Below are positions 8,361 to 20,603 of a stretch of 64,000 nucleotides of DNA, one piece after another. The stretch comes from Pseudoduganella aquatica (GTDB lineage: Bacteria; Pseudomonadota; Gammaproteobacteria; Burkholderiales; Burkholderiaceae_D). Location: the NCBI RefSeq assembly GCF_009857595.1, contig NZ_WWCU01000001.1, positions 124,001 to 188,000 on the forward strand, in the 5' to 3' direction. Numbering within the stretch: position 1 is the stretch's first letter; every line of letters starts with the position of its first letter. The notes under the pieces are model-generated. The model was not told the origin of the DNA. It saw nothing but the letters and a program-made list of their open reading frames with translations, and did no database searches. Position numbers and translations under genes: made by a program.

Positions 8361-8384
8361 CGGCCCCGCCTTGCAGCGGGGCCG
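8361..8384 (-). promoter_or_regulatory. Intercistronic hairpin between atpD and atpC
   Basis: CGGCCCCGC / GCGGGGCCG forms a 9-bp GC stem with a 6-base loop in the 61-base gap. No T-run accompanies it. It could stabilise the upstream mRNA or lower atpC expression relative to atpD; the role is inferred. Confidence 0.5.
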
Positions 8385-8399
8385 AAGCAAACTCAGCGA

Positions 8400-10705
<2,306 letters not shown>

Positions 10706-10730
10706 GAGTCCTTACTCCTTCTGCGCTGAG

Positions 10731-10759
10731 GGCGGTCCGGGCTGTACGCCCGCACCGCC
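10731..10759 (-). promoter_or_regulatory. Intercistronic hairpin between atpA and atpG
   Basis: GGCGGT / ACCGCC pair around an inner GGGC / GCCC, giving a bulged hairpin in the 61-base gap. No T-run is seen. It may be an mRNA-stability element. Confidence 0.35.
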
Positions 10760-10766
10760 GTGCCGC

Positions 10767-12308
10767 TTAAAATGCGCCGGATTTCTTGAAATCAGCAATG
10801 GCGGCCGACAGGGCAGCTTCGCCGTCTTTGTCCAGTTGCTTGGTTTCTTCGATCTTGGCCAGCAGAGCAGCTTGCTTGGTCTTCAGGTAGGCGTGCAGGC
10901 CGGCTTCGAATGGCAGCACTTTCTTCACTGCCACGTCGTCCAGGAAGCCCTTGTTCACTGCGAACAGGGATGCGCCCATCAGGGAAATCGACAGCGGCGA
11001 GTACTGAGCCTGCTTCAGCAGTTCGGTCACGCGTGCGCCGCGGTCCAGCTGTTTGCGGGTCGATTCGTCCAGGTCGGAAGCGAACTGCGCGAACGCAGCC
11101 AGTTCACGGTACTGCGCCAAGTCGGTACGGATACCGCCGGACAGGTTTTTGATGACCTTGGTCTGGGCGGCGCCACCAACGCGCGATACCGAGATACCTG
11201 CGTTAATCGCAGGACGGATACCGGAGTTGAACAGCGAGGTTTCCAGGAAGATCTGGCCGTCGGTAATCGAAATCACGTTGGTTGGCACGAACGCCGAAAC
11301 GTCGCCAGCCTGGGTTTCAATGATAGGCAGCGCGGTCAGCGAACCGGTCTTGCCCTTGACGGCGCCGCCGGTGAAGGCTTCGACGTAGTCGGCGTTCACG
11401 CGTGCTGCGCGTTCCAGCAGACGGCTGTGCAGGTAGAACACGTCGCCTGGGTACGCTTCGCGGCCTGGTGGGCGGCGCAGCAGCAGGGAGATCTGACGGT
11501 AGGCAACGGCTTGCTTGGACAGGTCATCGTACACGATCAGGGCGTCTTCGCCGCGGTCGCGGAAGTATTCGCCCATGGTGCAGCCGGAGTACGCCGAGAT
11601 GTACTGCATGGCGGCCGATTCGGACGCGGTGGCAGCGACAACAATGGTGTATTCCATCGCGCCGTGCGTTTCCAGCGAGCGCACGATGTTCTTGATGGTG
11701 GAAGCTTTCTGGCCGATTGCAACGTAGATGCAAGTCATGCCCTGGCCTTTTTGGTTGATGATCGCATCAACCGCCACCGCCGACTTACCAGTCTGGCGGT
11801 CGCCAATGATCAGCTCACGCTGGCCACGGCCGATAGGTACCATCGCGTCGATCGACTTCAGGCCGGTCTGCATAGGCTGCGACACGGATTCGCGGGCGAT
11901 CACGCCCGGTGCGATCTTTTCGATAGGCGAGGTCAGCTTGGCATCGACCGGCCCTTTGCCGTCGATAGGCTGGCCCAGGGCGTTGACCACGCGGCCGCGC
12001 AGTTCAGGACCGACTGGCACTTCCAGGATGCGGCCGGTGCACTTGACCGTGTCGCCTTCCGAGATGTGCTCGTAAGCACCCAGAATCACGGCGCCGACGG
12101 AGTCGCGCTCCAGGTTCATGGCCAGGCCGAAGGTATTGCCTGGGAATTCCAGCATCTCGCCTTGCATTACGTCCGACAGACCGTGGATGCGGCAGATACC
12201 ATCGGCTACGGAAATCACCGTGCCTTGATTGCGCACTTCAGCGCCGCCATCAATGCCTTGGATCCGGCTCTTGATCAGCTCGCTGATTTCAGATGGGTTG
12301 AGTTGCAT
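10767..12308 (-). CDS. atpA: F-type ATP synthase alpha subunit
   Basis: 513 residues. It has the regulatory nucleotide-binding P-loop [10 protein letters not shown] near residue 170 and the family signature [17 protein letters not shown]. It forms the F1 hexamer with beta. The gene follows atpH by about 70 bases. Confidence 0.99.
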   Translation of the reverse strand: MQLNPSEISELIKSRIQGIDGGAEVRNQGTVISVADGICRIHGLSDVMQGEMLEFPGNTFGLAMNLERDSVGAVILGAYEHISEGDTVKCTGRILEVPVGPELRGRVVNALGQPIDGKGPVDAKLTSPIEKIAPGVIARESVSQPMQTGLKSIDAMVPIGRGQRELIIGDRQTGKSAVAVDAIINQKGQGMTCIYVAIGQKASTIKNIVRSLETHGAMEYTIVVAATASESAAMQYISAYSGCTMGEYFRDRGEDALIVYDDLSKQAVAYRQISLLLRRPPGREAYPGDVFYLHSRLLERAARVNADYVEAFTGGAVKGKTGSLTALPIIETQAGDVSAFVPTNVISITDGQIFLETSLFNSGIRPAINAGISVSRVGGAAQTKVIKNLSGGIRTDLAQYRELAAFAQFASDLDESTRKQLDRGARVTELLKQAQYSPLSISLMGASLFAVNKGFLDDVAVKKVLPFEAGLHAYLKTKQAALLAKIEETKQLDKDGEAALSAAIADFKKSGAF

Positions 12309-12379
12309 ACTAACTCCTAAATGTAGTTCTCTCCGCTTGCGCGAGGGTATATTTGGTCTGCCGTAGCTGCCTGCGGGTC

Positions 12380-12913
12380 TTAAGCGACCAGCGCGACACG
12401 CATCTGCTGCAGCTTGGCGCGGACCGAAGTGTCGAGCACTTCGTCACCGACTACCACGCGCACGCCACCGATCAACGATGGGTCTACGGTTACGCTCGGG
12501 TTGAGCTTGCGGCTGAATTTCTTTTCCAGCGTGGCGATCAGCTCGGAAACCTGGGCGGCGCTCATGTCGAACGCGCTCGTGATCTCGGCATCCGCCGCAC
12601 CTTCCGCACTGTTTTTCAACAGCTGGAATTGGGCGCCGATTTCCGGCAGCAATTCGATACGGCCGTTGGCGACCAGCATGACGAGGAAGTTATTGGCTTC
12701 CGCATTCAGCGGCGTTTTCAGCAGCGACTGGATGGTGGCGGCGACATCGCTTTCCGAAACTTTCGGATTGCGGGCATAGTCCAGCACTTCGGCGTTGCCG
12801 CCGATCTGGGCCAGTTCGGACACCAGATCGGACCACTGCGCGAGGTTGCCGGCTTGGGCTACGCGAAAGAGGGCTTCCGCGTAGGGACGGGCGACGGTTG
12901 CGAGTTCAGCCAT
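12380..12913 (-). CDS. atpH: F-type ATP synthase delta subunit
   Basis: 177 residues. The N-terminal helical domain starts with [14 protein letters not shown], and the C-terminal part contains [31 protein letters not shown] in shorter recognisable pieces ([10 protein letters not shown]). Delta joins the top of F1 to the peripheral b stalk. It begins 2 bases after atpF ends, so translation is probably coupled. Confidence 0.98.
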   Translation of the reverse strand: MAELATVARPYAEALFRVAQAGNLAQWSDLVSELAQIGGNAEVLDYARNPKVSESDVAATIQSLLKTPLNAEANNFLVMLVANGRIELLPEIGAQFQLLKNSAEGAADAEITSAFDMSAAQVSELIATLEKKFSRKLNPSVTVDPSLIGGVRVVVGDEVLDTSVRAKLQQMRVALVA

Positions 12914-12915
12914 GA

Positions 12916-13386
12916 TTACAGCTCAGTCGCGAGGCGGGCCAGCAGGTCGGCGTGGGCCGACGCGGTGACTTCGCGCTTCAGGATCTGCTCGGCGCCTTTG
13001 ACCGCCAGGTCGGCTACCTGGGCGCGCAGTGCTTCGCGGGCTTGGGTAACTTGCTGGTCGGCTTCCGCTTTGGCTTGCGCAATAATGCGGTCCGCTTCGG
13101 CTTTGGCGTTGGCCTTGATTTCTTCGGCAACCAGTTGCGCACGCTTTTCCGCGTCCGAGACGCGCTGGGCAGCTTCGTCACGGGCGGAGGACAGGGCTTC
13201 GGCGGCGCGCTTTTCAGCGATTTCCATCGAAGCCTTGCCTTGGTCGGCCGCAGCCAGACCATCGGCGATACGCTTGGCACGCTCGTCCAGCGTTGCATTC
13301 AACGCTGGGAATACGAATTTCATCGAGAACCATACGAGCACCCCGAAGGTGATCATCTGGCCGATGAGCGACATATTAATGTCCAT
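12916..13386 (-). CDS. atpF: F-type ATP synthase b subunit
   Basis: 156 residues. One N-terminal membrane helix ([20 protein letters not shown]) is followed by a long Ala/Glu/Lys-rich coiled coil ([19 protein letters not shown] and on). A dimer of b forms the peripheral stalk that holds F1 against the rotor. Confidence 0.98.
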   Translation of the reverse strand: MDINMSLIGQMITFGVLVWFSMKFVFPALNATLDERAKRIADGLAAADQGKASMEIAEKRAAEALSSARDEAAQRVSDAEKRAQLVAEEIKANAKAEADRIIAQAKAEADQQVTQAREALRAQVADLAVKGAEQILKREVTASAHADLLARLATEL

Positions 13387-13424
13387 ACCTTGCTCCTAAA
13401 AAGTTTCCCCGCTTGGAGCGAAGA

Positions 13425-13709
<285 letters not shown>

Positions 13710-13760
13710 CTAATTTAAAAAAAACGAAAGATACTAAAAAAACAAATATAAAGTTGCTGA

Positions 13761-14576
<816 letters not shown>

Positions 14577-14580
14577 TTAA

Positions 14581-14979
14581 TTAAACTGCTAGCAGTGCGA
14601 ACCAGTATGCGAGGGTCGCCACCGCGAAACCTATGATCAGCCATAACCAAGCGGCCGACGGAAACAGCACCAGCGCGGCAATAAACAGCGCTGCCGTGAT
14701 AAAAACCTTAGTCATTTCAGCGCGGAAGTGCCGCTGAAACGCTTTTTTCGCGTCATTCGTTCCGCCCGCGACGATGATCGCGTACACCAGGCTCCCGATG
14801 ACTGCGATCATTCCGCCCAAAGCGGCAGACCAGCCTCTCTCAACGCTGCCAAAGTAAGCTGTGGCGGCGGAAAAAAACGTGGCGATTGTGAACTGCAAGG
14901 CAACAACTTTAAACACGGGGGAGGCAATGTTCTGCGTAAAATCACTCACTTGCCAGGTTCCCAGAGAAAGCGTATACAC
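14581..14979 (-). CDS. atpI: ATP synthase subunit I (assembly protein)
   Basis: 132 residues with four predicted membrane helices. It has the sequence style of proteobacterial AtpI (ATAYFGSVERGWSAALGGMIA early, then FRAEMTKVFITAALF). AtpI assists c-ring assembly and is not essential for activity. It is the first gene of the operon, 22 bases before atpB and just downstream of the predicted promoter. Confidence 0.92.
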   Translation of the reverse strand: MYTLSLGTWQVSDFTQNIASPVFKVVALQFTIATFFSAATAYFGSVERGWSAALGGMIAVIGSLVYAIIVAGGTNDAKKAFQRHFRAEMTKVFITAALFIAALVLFPSAAWLWLIIGFAVATLAYWFALLAV

Positions 14980-14992
14980 CTAAAGACACGGG

Positions 14993-15022
14993 ATTATATT
15001 AGGATTTGCTTAGTTTGGTCAA
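14993..15022 (-). promoter_or_regulatory. Sigma-70 type promoter of the atp operon
   Basis: On the minus strand TTGACC (top 15017-15022) and a perfect TATAAT (top 14993-14998) are separated by 18 bases. The start of atpI follows 13 bases after the -10 element. If 14979 is the true start, the leader would be very short; a later atpI start is possible. Confidence 0.7.
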
Positions 15023-15123
15023 ACATGGTGCGCCGCAACATGGCCGTTTGGGCAAGAAAGATACGGTTTTAGAGGAGATGCACCAAGTTGGCGCATGCTG
15101 TGCGCGCTACCAGGCGAAGGGCC

Positions 15124-15150
15124 GGGGTCAGACCCTTTGGGTCTGACCCC
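15124..15150. repeat. REP-like palindrome downstream of parB
   Basis: GGGGTCAGACCC-TTT-GGGTCTGACCCC is a perfect 12-bp stem with a 3-base loop, 18 bases after the parB stop. There is no T-run on either side. The GGGGTCAG core is shared with the ends of the RayT remnant at 35.36-35.70 kb. It belongs to the GGGGTCAGACCCC-type elements common in betaproteobacteria and may also stop transcription. Confidence 0.7.
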
Positions 15151-15168
15151 AGATGCCGGCTCGCTATG

Positions 15169-16056
15169 TCAGCCGCGCAAACGGCTTAGCAAACCATCAA
15201 GCACATCCAGGTCGGCGAAGTCGATCACCATCTGGCCGCGGCCCTTGCTTCCCATCTTGAACACCACCGGCGTGGCCAGCAGGTCGGCCAGCTCTTCCTC
15301 CAGGCGCAGGATGTCGCCGGATTTTTCCTTCTGCTTGCGCTCGGACTGTTCGGATTGCTCCTCCTGCGCCCGCTGCACCAGCTTTTCCGTCTCGCGCACC
15401 GACAAACGTTTTGCCACAACAACATTGGCCAGCGTGATCTGCGTGGCGGCATCCACCGCCAGCAGGGCGCGCGCATGGCCCATGTCGATATCGCCCGCCA
15501 TCAGCATGGTCTGCACCGGCGCCGCCAGGTTGATCAGCCTTAGCAGATTGGAAACGGCGCTGCGCGAGCGGCCGACGGCGGTGGCCGCCTGCTCGTGGGT
15601 GAAGTCGAATTCCGAGATCAGGCGCGAGATGCCCTGCGCCTCTTCCAGCGGATTCAGGTCCTCGCGCTGCATGTTCTCGATCAGCGCCATCGCGGCGGCG
15701 GTCTTGTCGTCCACCTCGCGCACCAGCACCGGCACCTGCTCCAGGCCGGCCAGCTGGGCCGCGCGGAAACGCCGCTCGCCGGCGATGATTTCATATTTCA
15801 CAAGACCGGACTTGTCCTTGCCGACCGGACGCACCAGGATGGGCTGCATGATGCCCTGGGTCTTGATCGAGGCGGCCAGCTCGGCCAGGCCGCCCTCGTC
15901 CATGCGCGTGCGCGGCTGGTATTTGCCCGCTTGCATTTGTGTTACCGCCAGCTCGCTCGGCGCGCTGCCGTTCGAAGCCGGGTTGGATGGATCGCCGTCG
16001 CCGCCCAGCAGGGCGTCCAGGCCGCGTCCCAGGCCTTTCAGTTTCTTGGTTGCCAT
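15169..16056 (-). CDS. parB: Chromosome partitioning protein ParB
   Basis: 295 residues. It carries the N-terminal CTPase/spreading motif GERRFRAAQLAGLEQVPVLV, the arm region ENMQREDLNPLEEAQG, and a helix-turn-helix HEQAATAVGRSRSAVSNLLRL that reads parS DNA. The C-terminal dimer domain ends VLDGLLSRLRG. ParB loads on parS and slides as a CTP clamp to form the origin segregation complex. The gene lies 19 bases after parA. Two parS sites are visible 3.6 kb upstream. Confidence 0.98.
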   Translation of the reverse strand: MATKKLKGLGRGLDALLGGDGDPSNPASNGSAPSELAVTQMQAGKYQPRTRMDEGGLAELAASIKTQGIMQPILVRPVGKDKSGLVKYEIIAGERRFRAAQLAGLEQVPVLVREVDDKTAAAMALIENMQREDLNPLEEAQGISRLISEFDFTHEQAATAVGRSRSAVSNLLRLINLAAPVQTMLMAGDIDMGHARALLAVDAATQITLANVVVAKRLSVRETEKLVQRAQEEQSEQSERKQKEKSGDILRLEEELADLLATPVVFKMGSKGRGQMVIDFADLDVLDGLLSRLRG

Positions 16057-16075
16057 TTTTGATTATTCCGTCCGG

Positions 16076-16846
16076 TTACATCTTCTTGATACGCTTGACC
16101 ATCTCCGCGCCGAAGGCGATGTAGGCTTGCGCGCCCTTGGAGGATGGATCGAAGGTCACGCCGGGCATGCCGTAGGACGGCGCTTCGGCCAGGCGCACGT
16201 TGCGCGGGATGATGGTCTTGAAGACCTTGTCGCCGAAGTGCTGCTCCAGCTGCGCCGACACCTGCTGCGACAGCGTCATGCGCGGATCGAACATCACGCG
16301 CAGCAGGCCGATGATCTTCAGGTCCGGGTTCAGGTTGGCGTGCACCTTCTTGATGGTGTTCACCAGGTCGGACAAGCCTTCCAGCGCGTAGTACTCGCAT
16401 TGCATGGGAATGATCACGCCGTGCGCGGCGCACAGGCCGTTCAGCGTCAGCATGGACAGCGCGGGCGGACAGTCGATCAGGATGAAGTCGTACTCCTTGT
16501 CGACGGCGGCCAGCGCATCCTTCAGGCGGCGTTCGCGGTTGTCCAGCTCCACCATCTCCACTTCCGCGCCGGCCAGCTCGCGGTTGGACGGCAGCACGTC
16601 GAAGCGCCCTGCTTCCGAACGCTGGCGCGCCGTGGCCACGTCGGTCTGGCCCAGCAGCACCTCATAGGTCGAGGCGGTCAGCCCGGCCTTGTTCACGCCC
16701 GCGCCCATGGTGGCGTTGCCCTGCGGGTCCAGGTCCACCAGCAGCACGCGCTGGTTCAGTTTGGCCAGTCCGGCGGAGAGGTTGACCGTGGTGGTGGTTT
16801 TTCCCACGCCGCCCTTTTGATTCGCTACACAAAAAATTTTGGCCAT
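16076..16846 (-). CDS. parA: Chromosome partitioning ATPase ParA (Soj-like)
   Basis: 256 residues. A deviant Walker A KGGVGKTTT opens the protein at residues 11-19, followed by Walker A' VDLDPQGNAT and Walker B ILIDCPP. The small size without an N-terminal DNA-binding domain fits chromosomal ParA. It moves ParB-parS complexes by ATP-dependent nucleoid binding. The 96-base gap before it is filled by four 18-bp iterons, which suggests specific transcriptional control. Confidence 0.98.
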   Translation of the reverse strand: MAKIFCVANQKGGVGKTTTTVNLSAGLAKLNQRVLLVDLDPQGNATMGAGVNKAGLTASTYEVLLGQTDVATARQRSEAGRFDVLPSNRELAGAEVEMVELDNRERRLKDALAAVDKEYDFILIDCPPALSMLTLNGLCAAHGVIIPMQCEYYALEGLSDLVNTIKKVHANLNPDLKIIGLLRVMFDPRMTLSQQVSAQLEQHFGDKVFKTIIPRNVRLAEAPSYGMPGVTFDPSSKGAQAYIAFGAEMVKRIKKM

Positions 16847-16870
16847 GTACTCTTCTTATTCGCTATATCG

Positions 16871-16942
16871 TTTATACGGTATAAATCGTTTATATTGTTT
16901 ATTTCATTTATACGGTATAAATGGTTTATACCGTATAAATTA
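16871..16942. promoter_or_regulatory. Four 18-bp iterons between rsmG and parA
   Basis: TTTATACSGTATAAA palindromes begin at 16871, 16907 and 16925, and a degenerate copy (TTTATATTGTTTATT) at 16889, so units start exactly every 18 bases. The palindromic core suits a dimeric regulator binding on nearly one face of the helix. The position directly before parA suggests autoregulation of parAB, or an AT-rich binding element near the origin. Confidence 0.8.
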
Positions 16943-17587
16943 TTAAGCCTTGTTGATGAAGACCAGGTGGCGCTCCGCCTCCAGCCCCGGCACTTTCAAG
17001 GCCTGCAGCCGCTCCACTTTCCACGGCTCCGGCAGGCGCTCGCGCTCGTCCTGCGGCGCCGTGCCTTTCAGGGCGATAAAGCGGCCGCCCTCGGCCAGCA
17101 GGTGCCCGGACCAGTTCACGAAGTCGCTCAGGTCCGCGAAGGCGCGCGATGTGATCACGTCGAAGGGTTGCTTCACTTCCAGATCCTGCACCTTCTTGGT
17201 GTACACCGTCACGTTGGCCAGGCCCAGCTCCGCCTTCACCTGCGTCAGGAAGGCGGTTTTCTTGTGCACTGTATCGATCATGGACAGCTTCATGTCCGGC
17301 TTGGAGATCGCCAGCACCACGCCAGGCAAGCCACCGCCCGCGCCCACGTCCAGCACGTTCTGCGCATCCTGGAAGGCTGGCACGGCGGCCAGCGAGTCCA
17401 GCAAATGCAGCGTCATCATCTGCATCGGATCGCGCACCGAGGTCAGGTTGTAGACGCTGTTCCACTTGTTCAGCAGCGCTAGGTAATCCAGCAGCTGCTC
17501 CTGCTGCGCGGCGGACAGCTCCAACGCCAGCTCCGCCACCCCCTGCTTCAACACTTCGGCCAATGCTACCCGGTCGAATACCTTCAT
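16943..17587 (-). CDS. rsmG: 16S rRNA (guanine527-N7)-methyltransferase RsmG
   Basis: 214 residues. The SAM-binding motif is [17 protein letters not shown], preceded by [10 protein letters not shown] and followed by the family piece [10 protein letters not shown]. It methylates G527 of 16S rRNA. Its ATG overlaps the stop of mnmG by 4 bases (ATGA), showing translational coupling. It was formerly called gidB. Confidence 0.98.
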   Translation of the reverse strand: MKVFDRVALAEVLKQGVAELALELSAAQQEQLLDYLALLNKWNSVYNLTSVRDPMQMMTLHLLDSLAAVPAFQDAQNVLDVGAGGGLPGVVLAISKPDMKLSMIDTVHKKTAFLTQVKAELGLANVTVYTKKVQDLEVKQPFDVITSRAFADLSDFVNWSGHLLAEGGRFIALKGTAPQDERERLPEPWKVERLQALKVPGLEAERHLVFINKA

Positions 17588-19515
17588 TGCACAGCCTCAT
17601 CTTTCAAGTTCACGAAACCGCCGAAACCGGTCTTTTTCAGGTGCACCAGCAGCAGCGAAATCGCCGCCGGGGTCACGCCCGAGATGCGCGAAGCCTGGCC
17701 CAGGGTTTCCGGGCGCTGCGCATGCAGTTTCTGGCGCACTTCCACCGACAGCGCGGTGATCTCCAGGTAGTTGAAACCTTCCGGCAGTTTCAGGTTTTCG
17801 TAGTGCTCGTGGCGTTCAACTTCCTTGCTCTGGCGGTCGATATAGCCCGAATATTTGAGCTGGATTTCCACCTGTTCCTGCACCGCCGCGTCGTTCACGC
17901 CGGGGCCGGCCAGGGCCTGCCCTTCCAGGCCGGACATGGTCATCAGCTTGTCGTAGGCCACGCCCGGACGGCGCAGCAGATCGGCCAGCGAATACTCGCG
18001 TTCGATGGCCTGGCCGATCACGCGTTCGGACTCGTCCGCCGCCAGGATGCGCGGGTTCACCCACGTGGAACGCAGGCGCTCCAGCTCCTTGGCCACGGCT
18101 TCGCGCTTGCGGTCGAAGGCTTCCCACTGCGCATCGCCGACCACGCCCAGCTTGCGGCCGATCTCGGTCAAACGCATGTCCGCGTTGTCTTCGCGCAGGC
18201 TCAGGCGGTACTCGGCGCGGCTGGTGAACATGCGGTACGGCTCCTGCACGCCCTGCGTGACCAGGTCGTCCACCAGCACGCCCAGGTAGGCTTCCGAGCG
18301 GGCAGGGGTCCAGGACTCCTTGCCCTGGGTCTGCAGCGCAGCGTTGATGCCGGCCAGCATGCCCTGCGCGGCCGCTTCCTCGTAGCCCGTGGTGCCGTTG
18401 ATCTGGCCCGCGAAATACAGGCCGCCAACGGCCTTGGTTTCCAGCGACGCCTTCAGGCCGCGCGGGTCGAAATAGTCGTATTCGATGGCGTAGCCGGGAC
18501 GCAGGATGTGCGCGTTTTCCATGCCCTTCATCGAGCGCACCAGTTCAATCTGCACGTCGAATGGCAGGCTGGTGGAGATGCCGTTCGGGTAGAACTCGTT
18601 GGTGGTCAGGCCTTCCGGCTCCAGGAAAATCTGGTGCGATTCCTTGGACGAGAAGCGGTGGATCTTGTCCTCGATGGACGGGCAATAGCGCGGCCCGACA
18701 CCCTCGATCACGCCGGTGTACATGGGGCTGCGGTCCAGGCCGGCACGGATAATGTCGTGCGTCTTGGTGTTGGTGTGCGTGACCCAGCACGGCATCTGGC
18801 GCGGGTGCATGGCGGTGTTGCCCATCACGGAAAACACCGGCACAGGATCCAGGTCGCCCGGCTGTTCGGTCATGGCCGACAGGTCGATGCTGCGGCCATC
18901 GATGCGCGGCGGCGTGCCGGTTTTCAGGCGGCCCTGCGGCAGCTTCAGCTCCTTCAGGCGGGCCGACAGCGAGATCGCAGGCGGGTCGCCGGCGCGGCCG
19001 GCCGAGTAGTTCTGCAGGCCGACATGGATCTTCCCGTCCAGGAAAGTGCCGGCGGTCAGCACCACGGCCGGGGCCAGGAACTTCAGGCCGATCTGGGTGA
19101 CGGCGCCAACCACGCGGTCGCCCTCCACCATCAGGTCGTCCACGGCCTGCTGGAACAGCCACAGATTGGGCTGGTTTTCCAGGCGCGAGCGGATGGCCTG
19201 CTTGTACAGAATGCGGTCGGCCTGGGCGCGGGTGGCGCGCACGGCAGGGCCCTTGGAGGAATTCAGGATGCGGAACTGGATGCCCGACTCGTCCGTGGCA
19301 ATCGCCATGGCGCCGCCCATCGCGTCGACTTCTTTGACCAGGTGGCCTTTGCCGATGCCGCCGATGGATGGGTTGCACGACATCTGGCCCAGCGTCTCTA
19401 TGTTATGCGTGAGCAAGAGCGTCTTCTGGCCCATGCGGGCAGAAGCGAGGGCCGCCTCGGTGCCGGCGTGACCGCCGCCGACAACGATGACGTCGAATTG
19501 GGTAGGAAATAACAT
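17584..19515 (-). CDS. mnmG: tRNA uridine-5-carboxymethylaminomethyl modification enzyme MnmG
   Basis: 643 residues. The FAD-binding GGGHAG motif lies at the N-terminus ([15 protein letters not shown]), followed by the GidA signatures [27 protein letters not shown] and [21 protein letters not shown]. With MnmE it modifies the wobble uridine (cmnm5U34) of several tRNAs. It is first in an mnmG-rsmG-parA-parB block that usually lies near the origin. Two parS sites lie 100-185 bases upstream. Confidence 0.99.
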   Translation of the reverse strand: MLFPTQFDVIVVGGGHAGTEAALASARMGQKTLLLTHNIETLGQMSCNPSIGGIGKGHLVKEVDAMGGAMAIATDESGIQFRILNSSKGPAVRATRAQADRILYKQAIRSRLENQPNLWLFQQAVDDLMVEGDRVVGAVTQIGLKFLAPAVVLTAGTFLDGKIHVGLQNYSAGRAGDPPAISLSARLKELKLPQGRLKTGTPPRIDGRSIDLSAMTEQPGDLDPVPVFSVMGNTAMHPRQMPCWVTHTNTKTHDIIRAGLDRSPMYTGVIEGVGPRYCPSIEDKIHRFSSKESHQIFLEPEGLTTNEFYPNGISTSLPFDVQIELVRSMKGMENAHILRPGYAIEYDYFDPRGLKASLETKAVGGLYFAGQINGTTGYEEAAAQGMLAGINAALQTQGKESWTPARSEAYLGVLVDDLVTQGVQEPYRMFTSRAEYRLSLREDNADMRLTEIGRKLGVVGDAQWEAFDRKREAVAKELERLRSTWVNPRILAADESERVIGQAIEREYSLADLLRRPGVAYDKLMTMSGLEGQALAGPGVNDAAVQEQVEIQLKYSGYIDRQSKEVERHEHYENLKLPEGFNYLEITALSVEVRQKLHAQRPETLGQASRISGVTPAAISLLLVHLKKTGFGGFVNLKDEAVQ

Positions 19516-19613
19516 TTTGGTAATGGGGTAAGTGCGAGGGATGAGACCAGATTATAGAGTCTTTTTGCTGCTGCGACTTTTTTAGGCAAAAATTTAGGCA
19601 TGGAATGGCCCAT

Positions 19614-19629
19614 TGTTTCACGTGGAACA
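19614..19629. promoter_or_regulatory. parS: parS site 1
   Basis: TGTTTCACGTGGAACA differs by one base from the common bacterial parS TGTTTCACGTGAAACA. It lies in the mnmG promoter region, near its cognate parB. Confidence 0.92.
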
Positions 19630-19654
19630 TTCGCCTTTGTTGAGCTGGGGACGT

Positions 19655-19676
19655 AAAAAAGGGCGCCGAAGCGCCC
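19655..19676 (-). terminator. Terminator of the TSUP gene
   Basis: On the minus strand GGGCGC-TTCG-GCGCCC is followed by TTTTTT. It lies exactly between the two parS sites. Confidence 0.9.
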
Positions 19677-19684
19677 TCATCCAC

Positions 19685-19700
19685 TGTTCCACGTGAAACA
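19685..19700. promoter_or_regulatory. parS: parS site 2
   Basis: TGTTCCACGTGAAACA, one mismatch from consensus, starts 71 bases after parS site 1 and immediately follows the stop of the TSUP gene. The single mismatch sits in the opposite half-site to that of site 1. Confidence 0.92.
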
Positions 19701-19701
19701 A

Positions 19702-20463
19702 TCACTTCAGGAAAGCGTCATAACCCGACTTGAAGATCAGGATCGTCACCACCACCAGGAACAGGCGGCGCACGAAACCGCTGCCGTGCTTGAGCGCCAG
19801 CTTGGTGCCCAGGATGGAGCCGCAGACCTGGCACACCGCCATCATCAAACCCAGCTGCCAGATCAGGTGGCCGCTGTAGCCGAACCACACCAGCGCCGCA
19901 AAGTTGCACGCCACATTGACCACCTTGGCCACGGCGGACGCCGCCAGGAAGTCGAAGCCGAAGAAGCGCACAAACAGGAACACCAGGAAGCTGCCGGTAC
20001 CCGGGCCGAAGAAGCCGTCGTAGAAGCCGATCGCCGCGCCAATGATCACCGCCCACACCTGCTCGCGCACGCCGCTGTGCAGCGGCGCGTGCACGCTGCC
20101 CAGGTCTTTCTTCCAGAAGGTGTAGGCCGCGACCGCGATCAGCACCACCGGCAGCAGGCCGCGCATAAAGTCGGCCGGAATGCGGGTGACGGTGTAAGCA
20201 CCGAGGAAGGCAAACACCAGCGCCGACACGGAAGCCGGCGCGGCGGTCGACCAGGCGATGCGCACGCGGCGCGCATAGTTGACGGCGGCGGCGGCGGTGC
20301 CGAAGATGGACGCCAGTTTGTTCGTGCCCAGCAAGGTGGCCGGCGCCGTCCCCTGGAACACCGAGAAGATCACCGGGATCTGTATCAGCCCGCCCCCGCC
20401 TACCACCGCATCCACCAGACCCGCCGAAAAAGCCGCCACACCCAACACCAGATATTCAACCAT
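19702..20463 (-). CDS. TSUP (TauE/SafE) family permease
   Basis: 253 residues from ATG at 20463 (MVEYLVLGVAAFSAGLVDAVVGGGGL); the open frame extends upstream but without membrane-protein character. The family hallmarks are the two repeated glycine-rich segments SAGLVDAVVGGGGL and GFYDGFFGPGTGSFL with about eight membrane helices. Such proteins export sulfite or organosulfonates or carry related anions; the substrate here is unknown. It ends against parS site 2 and its terminator lies between the parS sites. Confidence 0.9.
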   Translation of the reverse strand: MVEYLVLGVAAFSAGLVDAVVGGGGLIQIPVIFSVFQGTAPATLLGTNKLASIFGTAAAAVNYARRVRIAWSTAAPASVSALVFAFLGAYTVTRIPADFMRGLLPVVLIAVAAYTFWKKDLGSVHAPLHSGVREQVWAVIIGAAIGFYDGFFGPGTGSFLVFLFVRFFGFDFLAASAVAKVVNVACNFAALVWFGYSGHLIWQLGLMMAVCQVCGSILGTKLALKHGSGFVRRLFLVVVTILIFKSGYDAFLK

Positions 20464-20603
20464 CACACCCACCAGACACCCGCTCGCGCGGAAACAAAGA
20501 AGGCCATCATTGTACGGAAGAAAGCGCGCCGCCGCCCGCCTCGGCCCGGCAGGTTTTGGTGTAAGCTGGAATGCCAACATTCCACGCCGACCACGATCAC
20601 GCC

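Noticed and set aside
15095..17482. Plus-strand open frame of 795 codons opposite parB/parA/rsmG
   Set aside because: It crosses three recognised genes and the iterons in antisense; no domain is seen.
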